Positions 48,246 to 59,616 of a DNA stretch of 64,000 bases are shown in pieces (position 1 is the stretch's first letter; every line of letters starts with the position of its first letter). The stretch spans positions 62,001 to 126,000 of the forward strand of contig JAPLDQ010000045.1 in assembly GCA_026391675.1 (NCBI GenBank). The letters are read 5' to 3'. This DNA is from Bacteroidota bacterium (lineage in GTDB: Bacteria; Bacteroidota; Bacteroidia; Bacteroidales; JACABE01). The position numbers and the translations under genes were made by a program. Under the pieces are notes generated by a model. It had not been told where the DNA came from. It made no database searches and saw only the letters and a list, made by a program, of their open reading frames with translations.

Positions 48246-51200
48246 ATGTTTAAAAAGACATTAAAAAGCAATTTACTATTTAAAATATGGGTAGTCGTTG
48301 CAATTATTTCATTTGGTATTTTACCTTGTTTAGCTCAGGATACTATTATTGAAATTGGTAGTCAGGATGATAATACAGAATATTTCCCGATAGATCGCTA
48401 CCACAACTATTCAAGATGGGAAGGAATTTATCAATCCAATGAAATCAATCATAGTGGATATATAACTAGTTTAGGTTTTTATTTATCAGGTAATTTTAAC
48501 GAAGAAGATTTATTAAATGTAAAAATCTATGTTAAATCAACTTCTTCAATTATTTTAGAAAGTGGAGATTTTTCTTTAAATAATTATTTGCTTGTATATG
48601 ATGGTAATTTATATTATATAAATTATGATGGATGGATTAATTTTAATCTGACTACTCCTTTTTATTATAATAATATTCAAAATCTACAAATTGCTATAGA
48701 ACATTCAAATCAATATTTATCAAATGCAGATATCTATTGGGCAGTTTCAAATACTAATGAACTTCAAAATCGGGCAAATAATAGTAATGTAGCAATGCCT
48801 GTATTTTTAAATGAAACAAATATAAGACCTATTCTTAGATTAGGAATGAACTGTATGTTTATTAATAAAGTGGATAACAAAAGTATTTGTATAGGGAAAA
48901 GTACTCAGATAGGTGCAGATACAATAGTTATTGGAGCAGGCGGAAATTACACTTACCAATGGAGCCCAAATGAAGGGATTAATGATGTTACATTAGCAAA
49001 TCCAATTGTTTCTCCAATTGTAACAACTGAATATACTGTAACTGTTAATACTATTGATAGCACATGTACTGGACAATCCTCATATCCAGTAGTTGTATTT
49101 GTTAAGGATGAAAATTCTGAGGTCAGAATGGGCGACCAAGATGTAGTTTCAATGTGTAGTGGCGTATTTTATGATAGTGGAGGATATGATGAAGAATATC
49201 ATTATAATGAAAATAGAACACTAACAATTTATCCTTGTGATAGTTTACATAATGTAAGTGCTGTTTTTCAGTCATTTAATCTTGAAAGTTCGGAAAATTG
49301 TGATGCAGATTGGTTGAAAATATATGATGGAAATAATTCTAATTGTAATTTAATTGGAATTTTTTGCAGTAATGATAGGATTGATGAAATAATTTCAAGT
49401 CATTTGAGTGGAGCATTAACCTTTGTTTTTCATTCAAATGATGAAGGAAATGGAAACGGCTGGATTGCAAATATTAGTTGTGTGGATAAAGCATGTAGAG
49501 TTATTGCTGGAACGGCAACTATAACTTCAGCAATAAATGATTATAATTCTGGTAATGCTGTGTTAGGATTAAATGGATATTTAGGCACTTTTGTAAAATG
49601 GCAGGATTCATATAACAGGATTGATTTTAGTGATATATTTAGTGATTCTATTAATCCACATACAATTAATACATCTACTACTTATTATAGGGCTGTTGTT
49701 ACTTATGTTAATAGCAATGGACTAAATGTATGTTATAGCAATGTAATTAAATATTTATTGGGAATAAATTATTATGTAAATGATGCAACTCAGGATTCAG
49801 ATATTTTTTGTACTTCTATAGGCAATAATAACAATGATGGATTAAGTAAAGAAAATCCTGTATTAAACCTTTCTTATATTATAAGTCATTATGATTTAAA
49901 AGCTGGTGATGTGGTTTTTGTGGATGCTGGGATCTATTCAGAAGATATTTTATTCGGACCATATGATTATGGAGATAGTTTAAAAAAGGTAAGAATAATT
50001 GGTGCAGGAGCATTAAATAAAACTAAAATTGAAAAAGACGGAAATACTGTTACTTTTGAAAGTACTTCTAACATTGAATTTAAAAATATATTTTTTAAAA
50101 ATAATGCTAGCGATGGCAAAACAATACGTATAAATTATTCAAGTGGAATATTATTCAATAAATGTATTATTGAAAATGGAGGTGAAAATTTAAATATTAT
50201 TGGAAGAAGTCAGGAGGTAGGCGAATTTTCTGATAATAATCGGTTTTATAATAATATTTTTAAAACAAGGAATCGAGATTATCATAATATTAAAATTACA
50301 GGTATTGTAAATAATTCTGAATTTAAAAATAACATTTTTCAGTATATGGGTGATGATGCTGAATTAGGTTTTTTAATTGGTTCTAATGAATATAATGGCA
50401 ATCCTTTTAATATAAATATTGATTCAAATTATTTTAATGGATATTTAAACGCAATTTATGCTGTAGGCAATAATAATTACCCTATTGGAGGATTAAAAAT
50501 AAAAAATAACTGGATAAATTGTATTGATACTGCAATTAAATTATTTAATATTAATATTGATTCTTCAGAAATTAGCTTTAATCGTATTCGTGGTAAAGTT
50601 AATATTGAAAAAGTTTCTAAACTTAAAATCTTTAATAATTTTATTTCAAATTCAGATGTAGGTATATCATTACAAACCCAAGCAAATGATATTGGGATTT
50701 ATTATAATTCATTTTATAATGCAGTTAATAATATTCAATATTATAATCTTTATAATTCAAATAATTTATTTGTTCAAAATAATATTTTCTACAATACATC
50801 TTCCAGTTCTGGTAATGCATGTTTGAGCATGAATGAATGTTCAAATAATAGTAATGGAAATCAACTAGATTCATGTAATAATAATTTGTATTATACACCA
50901 AACGGAGCTTCATTTGCCAATTTTGGTTCAAGTTCATATTCTACGATAGAAGAATTAAAATTAGCAGACCATGTTATTGGAACAGCTAATGGTGATGAAA
51001 ATTCAATTACTAGCAATCCTTTGTATGAAGATTTAGAAAATGGTAATTTATCTGTTGCTGAAACTTCCCCTGTGTTTGGCAAGGGGATTTCTATCCCGGG
51101 TATTACAACTGATATAAATCATTTTTCTCGTTCAAATTCCTCAATTGGAGCTTCCTTATGGCATAGACCTTCAGTCCCTTTTGGTCCTTATGCAATATTA

Positions 51201-51623
51201 AACCGAAAACTAGATGGAGGTTATCATTTTACTAAAAGTGGCTATTTATTGATAAAATATACTGAAGAATATAATAAAGCAAGTAATGCCAAATTGATTT
51301 ATAAGATTTTTAATAATAAAAGAGAAATAATTCTATCTTCTTTTTCTGGTATTGGATTATATGACTTGGGTGGAAATACAAATATTAAATATGGGGATAA
51401 CTATTGTTCTATAAATTTATTTGGATGTGGACAATCTACTGCATTTATGACAAAAGCAATTCCAGTTGGGTATTATATTCTTGAAGTTAGTAATGATAAA
51501 AATGAAAAATGGTATTTACGCTTTAAAAATGAATTTGAAATATTAGGAAATCCTATGTGGGGAGAATGTCTACAGGCACTTCCGGATTTAGAACTAATAG
51601 CTACTCATTTATTAAACCAATAA
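48246..51623 (+). CDS. Secreted CUB / parallel beta-helix protein
   Basis: 1125 aa. Signal peptide to about residue 31 (IISFGILPCLAQ). Then a beta-rich domain, a PKD/Ig-like segment (YTYQWSPNEGINDVTLANP, ~235-275), a CUB-like domain (~298-415: CSGVFYDSGGYDEEY ... CDADWLKIYDGNN ... FVFHSNDEGNGNGW) and a right-handed parallel beta-helix (~508-915) rich in Asn and Ile ladders. C-terminal ~200 residues beta-rich, without a clear T9SS sorting domain. Probable surface adhesin or polysaccharide-binding protein. Confidence 0.75.
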   Translation: MFKKTLKSNLLFKIWVVVAIISFGILPCLAQDTIIEIGSQDDNTEYFPIDRYHNYSRWEGIYQSNEINHSGYITSLGFYLSGNFNEEDLLNVKIYVKSTSSIILESGDFSLNNYLLVYDGNLYYINYDGWINFNLTTPFYYNNIQNLQIAIEHSNQYLSNADIYWAVSNTNELQNRANNSNVAMPVFLNETNIRPILRLGMNCMFINKVDNKSICIGKSTQIGADTIVIGAGGNYTYQWSPNEGINDVTLANPIVSPIVTTEYTVTVNTIDSTCTGQSSYPVVVFVKDENSEVRMGDQDVVSMCSGVFYDSGGYDEEYHYNENRTLTIYPCDSLHNVSAVFQSFNLESSENCDADWLKIYDGNNSNCNLIGIFCSNDRIDEIISSHLSGALTFVFHSNDEGNGNGWIANISCVDKACRVIAGTATITSAINDYNSGNAVLGLNGYLGTFVKWQDSYNRIDFSDIFSDSINPHTINTSTTYYRAVVTYVNSNGLNVCYSNVIKYLLGINYYVNDATQDSDIFCTSIGNNNNDGLSKENPVLNLSYIISHYDLKAGDVVFVDAGIYSEDILFGPYDYGDSLKKVRIIGAGALNKTKIEKDGNTVTFESTSNIEFKNIFFKNNASDGKTIRINYSSGILFNKCIIENGGENLNIIGRSQEVGEFSDNNRFYNNIFKTRNRDYHNIKITGIVNNSEFKNNIFQYMGDDAELGFLIGSNEYNGNPFNINIDSNYFNGYLNAIYAVGNNNYPIGGLKIKNNWINCIDTAIKLFNINIDSSEISFNRIRGKVNIEKVSKLKIFNNFISNSDVGISLQTQANDIGIYYNSFYNAVNNIQYYNLYNSNNLFVQNNIFYNTSSSSGNACLSMNECSNNSNGNQLDSCNNNLYYTPNGASFANFGSSSYSTIEELKLADHVIGTANGDENSITSNPLYEDLENGNLSVAETSPVFGKGISIPGITTDINHFSRSNSSIGASLWHRPSVPFGPYAILNRKLDGGYHFTKSGYLLIKYTEEYNKASNAKLIYKIFNNKREIILSSFSGIGLYDLGGNTNIKYGDNYCSINLFGCGQSTAFMTKAIPVGYYILEVSNDKNEKWYLRFKNEFEILGNPMWGECLQALPDLELIATHLLNQ

Positions 51624-51670
51624 ATGAGTCATTATTTGTCAATTAAATATTAAATAAACAAATTTGTAAT

Positions 51671-52201
51671 ATGTTGAATAACAAAAGTATATTGATAATT
51701 ATCGTAGTTATAATTTTCTCTTTTTTAATATCAATAATAACATTAAAATCCTTTAATAAAAACGAAAAAATTGTTTTTGTTGATTTACAAAAAGCATATA
51801 ATGACTTTAAGATGAATGCCGAAATTGAAAAAGAAGCACAGGGCTTGTTTCAAAAAAGACAATTACTGCTTGATAGTCTACTTAATGATTTGAAAACAAA
51901 AGAAAAAGTTGCGAATAAAAGTAAAAATAAAGGATCAAAAGAAAACCTTGAAAAAGATAAAGAGTTTTATTTTCAGAAAAAACAGTATTTCGATAACAGC
52001 AACCAACAAATCATTGAGCAATATAAATCTAAAATTTGGGAAACAATTCAAACGCTGTCAAATGAATTCGCTAATGAAAATGAAATTGATATGATATTGG
52101 GAAAAGGCGCAGCACAAGCATTTGTGTATGGTAATGAAAAATTTGATTATACTAACTCTTTTATTGAATATTTAAATAAACATTATAGTGAAAAGAAATA
52201 A
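51671..52201 (+). CDS. OmpH/Skp-like periplasmic coiled-coil protein
   Basis: 176 aa. One N-terminal TM/signal segment (SILIIIVVIIFSFLISIIT), then KIVFVDLQKAYNDFKMNAEI, a long coiled coil, and an ending of the type DMILGKGAAQAFVYGNEKFD followed by YTNSFIEYLN, the Skp/OmpH fold order. Skp-type chaperones hold unfolded outer-membrane and secreted proteins. Here, in a cluster with giant RHS proteins, it may be their dedicated chaperone. Confidence 0.75.
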   Translation: MLNNKSILIIIVVIIFSFLISIITLKSFNKNEKIVFVDLQKAYNDFKMNAEIEKEAQGLFQKRQLLLDSLLNDLKTKEKVANKSKNKGSKENLEKDKEFYFQKKQYFDNSNQQIIEQYKSKIWETIQTLSNEFANENEIDMILGKGAAQAFVYGNEKFDYTNSFIEYLNKHYSEKK

Positions 52202-52841
52202 GATAAGTTTAACTTTTTTTAAAGCAAGTAAACTAAAATTTAATCAAAAGACTGTATTTGCATTATTTGTTTTTCTTCTAATACTCACATCCTGTAATAA
52301 AAAAGGGATATCTGTAAGTGAATATAAAGCATGGTTTTCGAAAAAAGATTGTCCTTTGATTAAAAATCAGGAATCAGATGGCTTTCAGTATGAATTGCAT
52401 TATCTGACTTCTGATTTCATGGCATTATCAGAAATTCCTGACAAAGAGCTTAATTCAGGAAAACTGAAAGATGAACTTAAAGCCAGAAACGGCTTATATT
52501 ACTTTCTGTTAAGAATTACGCCAACAAAAGAAAAGCAACAACAATTTACTGAAGAAGAATCAAAATCTATTAATTGGTTAAGTTTTGGTGCAAAAGAAGA
52601 TATGTTAGTGATAGCAGGTAAAGATACCCTTCGTTGTATGATGATGCAATTTGAACCTTCAATGGGGATAATGCCTTACCAAAGTTTTAATATTGGAATA
52701 AATAAGCCAAATGAAGGTACAGACAATATTCCGCAAACCAACCTTGAATTTATTTTTATTGACAAGGTTAATAGTGGAAAACAACTTAAATTTTCATACA
52801 AAGCAAATGATTTTAAACAAATACCAACCTATAAACTATAA
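52188..52841 (+). CDS. Lipoprotein in RHS cluster
   Basis: 217 aa. Overlaps the preceding gene by 14 bases; start GTG 52188. Hydrophobic stretch then the lipobox LTSC (FALFVFLLILTSCNKK). The mature part is beta-rich (FQYELHYLTSDFMALSEIPD, NGLYYFLLRITPTKEKQQQF). Family common next to Bacteroidota RHS loci as far as I recall; no name. Five bases before the giant gene. Confidence 0.65.
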   Translation: MKRNKISLTFFKASKLKFNQKTVFALFVFLLILTSCNKKGISVSEYKAWFSKKDCPLIKNQESDGFQYELHYLTSDFMALSEIPDKELNSGKLKDELKARNGLYYFLLRITPTKEKQQQFTEEESKSINWLSFGAKEDMLVIAGKDTLRCMMMQFEPSMGIMPYQSFNIGINKPNEGTDNIPQTNLEFIFIDKVNSGKQLKFSYKANDFKQIPTYKL

Positions 52842-52846
52842 TACTT

Positions 52847-55800
52847 ATGATTCGTTCAATAAGGAAAACAAGATTATTAAAAATAGTCAGTATAATGATG
52901 GCTATTTTGTTTATCAACGAAATACTTTTTCCAACGGTTGCTTTGGCATTAACCGGTGGACCCAGTCAACCAGAGGTAGAAAGTTTTGCTCCAATAGAAG
53001 CTACTGATATGGTTGATTTATTTACAGGCGATTTTAAATATAATATTCCCTTGATGGATATAGATGGTTACCCTATTAATATCAATTACAATGCTAATAT
53101 TACTATGGATCAGGAAGCAAGTTGGGTAGGATTGGGCTGGAATTTAAACCCGGGTGTAATTAACCGCTCTATGAGAGGTCTTCCTGACGAATTTTGCGGG
53201 GATAACGTAACTAAAGAGTTTAATTTTAAAGAAGACGAAACCTATGGATTGAAAATTTATTTAAGACCAGAAGTTTTTTCAAAAAGCATAGACTTAAAAT
53301 TAGGTTATGTTTTATCCTATAGTACAAAAAATAAATTTAGTGTAGAAACACAAGTTGGAATTACTCCAACATTAGCAAAATTAGGAAGTAGTCAATTAAA
53401 TGTTGGATTAAATTTTAGTTCCTCAACTAATGGTGACTTTAGTTTTACTCCAAAAGTATCTTTTAGTACTGATATTTATGAAAAAGATAAAAATAATGAA
53501 TTAACTGGAAATAAAAGAACATTAGGTTGTGGTATTGGATTTCCTATAAATTCTGTAGCAGGTTTACAATCAATGCAATTAGGATTATCTGCAAGCAGAT
53601 CAACATTTAATACTGAAACTGGAAGATCAACAGGTGTCCAAGGAAGTGGAGATCTTAGTGCTTCATTAAGTTTTGTCCCTAATACTTATACACCTCAAAT
53701 ATCTATTCCTATTGAGAATAGTAGCGCAGAAGTTAATCTGAATTTAGGAACAGATATTATGGTAGTAGATGCTTTTTGTGGTATTGGTGGTTATTATTTG
53801 AAACAAAAAGTAAGAGAGAATACAATTGTAAAACCAGCTTATGGTTATATATACAATAACATTGGAAATAGAAATACAATGGCATTACTTGATTTTAATA
53901 GGGAGAAAGATGTAACATATCATCCTGAAATAAAAAATCTTCCTATAACTAATCAGACGTATGATATTTATACAGTACTGGGACAGGGGGTTAGTGGAAC
54001 ATTCAGGTCTTATTCCAACGATGTAGGTTTTGTTTTTGATGACTTTAACTTTAATACCAGCTCATCATTTAATGCTGGCGCAGAAATTGCTGCAACAAAT
54101 GTAGTAAAAGGTGGTGGAGATGTTACTGTTACTTCGGTATTAACTAATTCTAACTTATGGCAAAATATGAATACTTATGTGCCAAATTATTATGCTACAC
54201 CTAAATATAATTTGCTTTATGAACCTACAAATTTTAAAATGGTTGGCGAAGCAAATATTGAATCTGATTTAAGTTTTATTCAAAATACTGCTTTCCCTTA
54301 CGCTTCAAGATTAGATTTACAAAATAAATTTTTTGGTTTAGATGTTGTATTAAATGATCAGTTTACAAATAATAATACCCATCCTTCACAACAATATCGA
54401 AAACACAGACAAAAACGTAATCAATTCATACAAAGTTTAAATGGGTTTGAAGCATCAAATTGTGGTTTAGAAAAGAATATTAAATCATATAAAATTAATA
54501 ATACAACTACAGCTAATTCTAATCAAACATATATATTTATAAATAGAACTGCACCTATTCCATCAGCAAACACATTACTTCACCCTTCTGAAATTACAAT
54601 AAATAAAACTGATGGTAGTCGTTATGTATATGGTATTCCCGCTTATGTTTCTAAACAGGTAGAAGCTAGTTTTTCTGTTAAAAATGAATCCACACCACCA
54701 TTAGATGGACTTACTACATATACAGCTAAACAAGATTCAAAGAGTAATGATGAAGGTTTTGATAATTTTTATTCCAAAACAATTCTGCCACCTTATGCCC
54801 ATTCTTACTTATTAACAGGAGTGCTTTCACCAGAATATGTAGATTTAACTGGTGATGGACCAAGTGATGATGATCTGGGTAATTATACTAAGTTTAATTA
54901 TACCAGTATGTTCACTGAAACAGGTCTATATTATAAATGGAGAACCCCATTTGAAGAAGGCAAAGTTTCTTATAATGAAGGTACTAGGTATAAAACGGAT
55001 GATGCAAAAGGAAGTTATATTTATGGAGAAAAAGATATATGGTTTTTACATTCTATTGAAACTAAAAATTATATTGTAGATTTTATATTCAGCGACAGAT
55101 GCGATGCTTATGGCGTTAAAGGTGATGCTGGAGGAATAAATAATGTAAATCTACAAAAAAAGTTAAAAGAAATACGCTTATATTCCAAGAAAGACAAGCT
55201 ATATAGTCAAAATCCTACTCCTATTAAAGTAGTGCATTTTGAGTATGATTACTCGCTATGTATTGGTGTGCCTAATAATGATCATAATACAAATACTGAA
55301 AATCCTATAAATCAATTGGGTAAATTAACCCTCAAGAAAATATATTTTACTTATGGTAATTCTCAAAGAGGTAAATTAAATCCTTATACATTTAAATATT
55401 GCAATGAGAATGCGACTTATAATCCAGATTATAAAGCAAAAGCATGCGATAGGTGGGGCTTTTATAAACCAGAAACTAATAAACAACTGGGACCTAATAG
55501 TATGAATTCTTATGAGTTTCCTTATGTTGACCAACGTGAGTTTGATCCATCCGATCCTTTATCTAATATACTTCCTGAACATAAACATTATGCTGATGTA
55601 TATTCTTCCGTATGGAGTTTAACTGAAATAATCACACCTTCAGGGGCAACTATAAAAATGAAATACGAATCTGATGATTATGCTTATGTACAAGATAAAA
55701 GAGCAATGCAAATGATGAAAATAGCTGGATTTTGTAAAGATGAACCAACAACAATTCCTTCCATTCTTAATTATTTATATACTACTCCTTCAGATCAAAA

Positions 55801-58800
55801 TAAATACATAATTATTGAAGTACCTGAAGCCGTGAGTAATAAGAATGAATTAATTGAAAAATATTTTGCAGGAGTCACACAATTATATTTAAAATGTTTG
55901 GTTGATTTGGATATTGGATTGCAGGAATATATTTCTTGCTATGCAACTATTAACGATTATGGCTTAATTTCAGGTACTAATAATTATATTTGGGTAAAAA
56001 TTTCTGATTTTGATCGTGAGGACAATCCAGTATCAGTTGCAGCATGTAGATATTGTATGGAAAATGATAAATGGATAATTACAGGAGGAACACCACCTGG
56101 ATCAAATCCTGATGTATTAGAGGTAATAAAAACTATAGCTGGATTAAATATTTTAAGTGATTTAATTAAAACATTTAAAGGTCCTTTTAATACTGCTATA
56201 GATAAAGGAATTGCAAAAACATTTATTCCCAGCAAATCTTGGGTGAGATTAGATAATCCAAATTTTAAAAAACTAGGTGGAGGTTCACGTATAAGTGAAA
56301 TCCGTATTTCTGATAATTGGAACATAAGTACAGGGAGTGCAGATTCAAATAAAGAATATGGTCAGATTTATGATTATACGATGACAGAAAACAATAGAAA
56401 GATTAGTTCTGGAGTGGCTGCTTATGAGCCTATGGTGGGTGGTGATGAGATTCCTCACAGAACCGCTGTATTTTATAAAACTTCCGGTGGATTTTTAAAA
56501 CCTGATAATTTTGGTTATTTGGAAAACCCTATGGGAGAGTCATTCTTCCCTGCCCCAAATGTAGGGTATAGAAAAGTTACCGTAAAAAATATTCAAGATA
56601 TCAATATCAATAAACATGCAACAGGTAAAGTTGTACATGAATTTTATACAGCCAAGGATTTTCCGGTTATTAATAATTCAGTTACTGATTTAGCTGCTGT
56701 TCCTTTAAAATCAGGATTTCTGGATGATATGTTTTCTCCTGAAACCTATAATAAAATGACTACATCTCAGGGTTATCTATTTGAAACCAATGATATGCAT
56801 GGTAAACCCAAATCACAAAAAGTATATGCTGAAGGAAAAGATGATGCACCTATAAGTGGTGTTGAATACTACTATAAACAAGCAGGAAGTAGATTAACTA
56901 ATGTAGTTAATACCATTGATAAAAATGGTTCAAAAAGTAAAAATTTAGTTGGTTTTGATTATGATGTAATAAATGATTTTAGGGAATGTTCTACAACAGC
57001 CATTCAGGCAGGAGATCAAATAAACGCTTCGTTTTTCTTTGCAGGCATTTTCCCTCTTATTATTCCTCCGGTATGGCCAACTTACAGTAAAAATACAACC
57101 CAATTCCGAAGTGCTGTAACCACTAAAGTAATTAATTATTATGGAATATTACAGGACGTGGTGAAATTTGATCAATCGAGTAGGGTAAAAACCAGCAATA
57201 TGCTTTATGATGCTGAAACAGGAGAAGTATTATTAACCAAAACCCAAAATTCATTTAACGATTCCTTATTCTCATTTACTTATCCAGCACATTGGATGTA
57301 TAAAGGCATGGAGCCAAGCTTTGAAAATACAGGGTTTACTTTACATGGCAATCATTCTATTACTAATGGTATAATTAATGTATCTTCTGATTTAGCAAGC
57401 TCTGCAAATTTAAATATTAGTGCCAGAGAATTATTTTCATCAGGTGATGAAATCTTCTGTTATTATTATCCAGCAGGACCAAATCCAATTTTATTTTTAA
57501 AAAAAGCATGGGTTTTGGATGTTAATCAAAATTCTATTTCTTTAATTGACCAACTTGGGAAAAAGATACCTTCGGGTTCTATCACTTATTTAAAAGTAAT
57601 TCGTTCTGGAAGGAAAAATCAACATGCACTCCCAGTTGCGACCATACTATCTCGTAAAGATCCAACAAATTACCTTAAAACTGGAGATATGAAAGATGCA
57701 GGTATTTTGGAGTCTGAAGCCATTGAATATGACAATACACGTAAAATATATTGTGGAGACAAACAGTTTGATTGTAAATTGGAAACTACTCAAGAATATA
57801 AAGATTTTATCCGGTTACTTAATTATTTATTAGCTACTAATAAATTTGTATCATCTCCTTATCCAAATTCTAATTCATTAACTAAAATAATTCAACCAAT
57901 TAATTTACTTTCACCTGAATATTATTCTTCAAATAATAATAATCAAGGATTATTTACTGAATTGTTGAAATCTAAATTTCAATTGCAATCTGGGGATAAA
58001 ATTTTTATTACAGGATTGTATGATGATGGAACTTCTTCTATGATTGGTAATTACGGGATGACTAGTTATTCACCTAATCCGTCTTTCTTTTTAATAACAA
58101 AGGACATAAATAATCTCAATTCAAATTTAATCTCAATTAAAAATGATATTGCAACTAATAATAATTATTATACAAACATATCAAATTCTATTTTATTTAC
58201 AATTTCGTATTCTATTGCAAATTATCAAAATACTTCTGTTTTCCCAAAATTTAGTAATATAAGATATTTTACGAACTTTGGTGAAAGAAGTTTGCAAGGT
58301 CAGGAATGTAGAAATTTTAATTCTTTTGACTGGGATAATTCGAAGTTTTTAATAAAAACAAATAATTTAATATATTCCGATAAATTTAATATAACCTTTT
58401 GTGGAAACTTTAATAATGATAATTTATATTTAGTAAAAGTAATACAGGTTCCGTCCTATACATACTGTGGTATAGGAGCTGGTGATACTGTTAATCCATT
58501 TACTAATGGAATTTTAGCCAACTGGCAACCAAGGACAACATATAAATATCTTGCTCAACGGAAAAGAACAGAAGATGCCAATAAAACTACTAATTTAAAA
58601 ATAGATGGTGATTATTTATCATTTAATCCTTTCTGGAAATATACACTTGCAAATAGCAAATGGAGTAAAAATACTAACGATAATAATTGGGTATTTACCA
58701 ATACTGTAACTATTAAGGACCGTAATGGCAGTGAAGTTGAAAATAAAAATGCTTTAGGTATTTATTCTGCTGCTTTGTATGGATTTACTGGAAATCTGGT

Positions 58801-59611
58801 GACAGCTGTATCAGCTAATACTCAGCATAAAGAAATAGTATCTGAAGGATTCGAAGATCCTAATAATACAACTCCTGATTGTTACAGGCATTTAAATTTT
58901 ACCTTTACTTCTTATGCAACTTCAGCAAATGATGCAAGTCCAGATATAGCACATACTGGTAAGTATAGTTTAAAAATTGATAATAATAGTGGGAATCCTA
59001 TATTCTATACTCATGTTACAACAAATCCAACAGCTCATACTATTAAAGTGAATGAACCTGATAAAGAAACAAGATGGAGTAATGAGATTTTAGAAACTAA
59101 TGATGAAACGATTACCCCTGAATTTATAATGGATAGTAACGATTGTAAGGCCAGGTTCTCACCTGATAGCAGTAAAGATTATATTATTTCTTACTGGATA
59201 CATGCTGAAAATAGCATTGCTTCTAAATCATCAGCTTTATTAGTTCCTTCTATCATTGGAATAGATATAACAATGAATCTGCTTAGTGTTGGAAAACCCA
59301 TTGAAGGATGGCAACGAATTGAAGGAATTATTCACTTTGGCTCTTTATCAATGGGAAATTTCACTCTAAGTTTTATAAGAAATACCAATAAAACGGTATA
59401 TATGGATGATTTAAGAATATTGCCTTTTAATTCAAGTATGAAAGCGTATGTCTATGATGATGTTACTAAACGATTAATGGCTGAGCTGGATGAAAATAAC
59501 TATGCCAGTTTCTATGAGTATGATGAAGATGGCTCTTTAGTTAGGGTTAAAAAAGAAAGCGAAAAAGGAGTTTTTACGATAAAAGAAGTTAGAAAAAATT
59601 TACAGAAATAA
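52847..59611 (+). CDS. Giant RHS-type secreted shell protein (2254 aa)
   Basis: N-terminal signal/TM segment (~10-34, IVSIMMAILFINEILFPTVA). From residue ~48: EATDMVDLFTGDFKYNIPLM, INYNANITMDQEASWVGLGW, a block typical of Bacteroidota RHS-associated proteins. Large beta-rich middle, with YNEGTRYKTDDAKGSYIYGE and FIFSDRCDAYGVKGDAGG. The C-terminus (MKAYVYDDVTKRLMAELDEN, then FYEYDEDGSLVRVKKESEKG) is a YD-repeat-like ending. Such proteins pair with a second RHS protein downstream to form a hollow cage carrying a variable toxin. Followed after five bases by a small secreted protein. No frameshift seen. Confidence 0.72.
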   Translation: MIRSIRKTRLLKIVSIMMAILFINEILFPTVALALTGGPSQPEVESFAPIEATDMVDLFTGDFKYNIPLMDIDGYPININYNANITMDQEASWVGLGWNLNPGVINRSMRGLPDEFCGDNVTKEFNFKEDETYGLKIYLRPEVFSKSIDLKLGYVLSYSTKNKFSVETQVGITPTLAKLGSSQLNVGLNFSSSTNGDFSFTPKVSFSTDIYEKDKNNELTGNKRTLGCGIGFPINSVAGLQSMQLGLSASRSTFNTETGRSTGVQGSGDLSASLSFVPNTYTPQISIPIENSSAEVNLNLGTDIMVVDAFCGIGGYYLKQKVRENTIVKPAYGYIYNNIGNRNTMALLDFNREKDVTYHPEIKNLPITNQTYDIYTVLGQGVSGTFRSYSNDVGFVFDDFNFNTSSSFNAGAEIAATNVVKGGGDVTVTSVLTNSNLWQNMNTYVPNYYATPKYNLLYEPTNFKMVGEANIESDLSFIQNTAFPYASRLDLQNKFFGLDVVLNDQFTNNNTHPSQQYRKHRQKRNQFIQSLNGFEASNCGLEKNIKSYKINNTTTANSNQTYIFINRTAPIPSANTLLHPSEITINKTDGSRYVYGIPAYVSKQVEASFSVKNESTPPLDGLTTYTAKQDSKSNDEGFDNFYSKTILPPYAHSYLLTGVLSPEYVDLTGDGPSDDDLGNYTKFNYTSMFTETGLYYKWRTPFEEGKVSYNEGTRYKTDDAKGSYIYGEKDIWFLHSIETKNYIVDFIFSDRCDAYGVKGDAGGINNVNLQKKLKEIRLYSKKDKLYSQNPTPIKVVHFEYDYSLCIGVPNNDHNTNTENPINQLGKLTLKKIYFTYGNSQRGKLNPYTFKYCNENATYNPDYKAKACDRWGFYKPETNKQLGPNSMNSYEFPYVDQREFDPSDPLSNILPEHKHYADVYSSVWSLTEIITPSGATIKMKYESDDYAYVQDKRAMQMMKIAGFCKDEPTTIPSILNYLYTTPSDQNKYIIIEVPEAVSNKNELIEKYFAGVTQLYLKCLVDLDIGLQEYISCYATINDYGLISGTNNYIWVKISDFDREDNPVSVAACRYCMENDKWIITGGTPPGSNPDVLEVIKTIAGLNILSDLIKTFKGPFNTAIDKGIAKTFIPSKSWVRLDNPNFKKLGGGSRISEIRISDNWNISTGSADSNKEYGQIYDYTMTENNRKISSGVAAYEPMVGGDEIPHRTAVFYKTSGGFLKPDNFGYLENPMGESFFPAPNVGYRKVTVKNIQDININKHATGKVVHEFYTAKDFPVINNSVTDLAAVPLKSGFLDDMFSPETYNKMTTSQGYLFETNDMHGKPKSQKVYAEGKDDAPISGVEYYYKQAGSRLTNVVNTIDKNGSKSKNLVGFDYDVINDFRECSTTAIQAGDQINASFFFAGIFPLIIPPVWPTYSKNTTQFRSAVTTKVINYYGILQDVVKFDQSSRVKTSNMLYDAETGEVLLTKTQNSFNDSLFSFTYPAHWMYKGMEPSFENTGFTLHGNHSITNGIINVSSDLASSANLNISARELFSSGDEIFCYYYPAGPNPILFLKKAWVLDVNQNSISLIDQLGKKIPSGSITYLKVIRSGRKNQHALPVATILSRKDPTNYLKTGDMKDAGILESEAIEYDNTRKIYCGDKQFDCKLETTQEYKDFIRLLNYLLATNKFVSSPYPNSNSLTKIIQPINLLSPEYYSSNNNNQGLFTELLKSKFQLQSGDKIFITGLYDDGTSSMIGNYGMTSYSPNPSFFLITKDINNLNSNLISIKNDIATNNNYYTNISNSILFTISYSIANYQNTSVFPKFSNIRYFTNFGERSLQGQECRNFNSFDWDNSKFLIKTNNLIYSDKFNITFCGNFNNDNLYLVKVIQVPSYTYCGIGAGDTVNPFTNGILANWQPRTTYKYLAQRKRTEDANKTTNLKIDGDYLSFNPFWKYTLANSKWSKNTNDNNWVFTNTVTIKDRNGSEVENKNALGIYSAALYGFTGNLVTAVSANTQHKEIVSEGFEDPNNTTPDCYRHLNFTFTSYATSANDASPDIAHTGKYSLKIDNNSGNPIFYTHVTTNPTAHTIKVNEPDKETRWSNEILETNDETITPEFIMDSNDCKARFSPDSSKDYIISYWIHAENSIASKSSALLVPSIIGIDITMNLLSVGKPIEGWQRIEGIIHFGSLSMGNFTLSFIRNTNKTVYMDDLRILPFNSSMKAYVYDDVTKRLMAELDENNYASFYEYDEDGSLVRVKKESEKGVFTIKEVRKNLQK

Positions 59612-59616
59612 AAAAC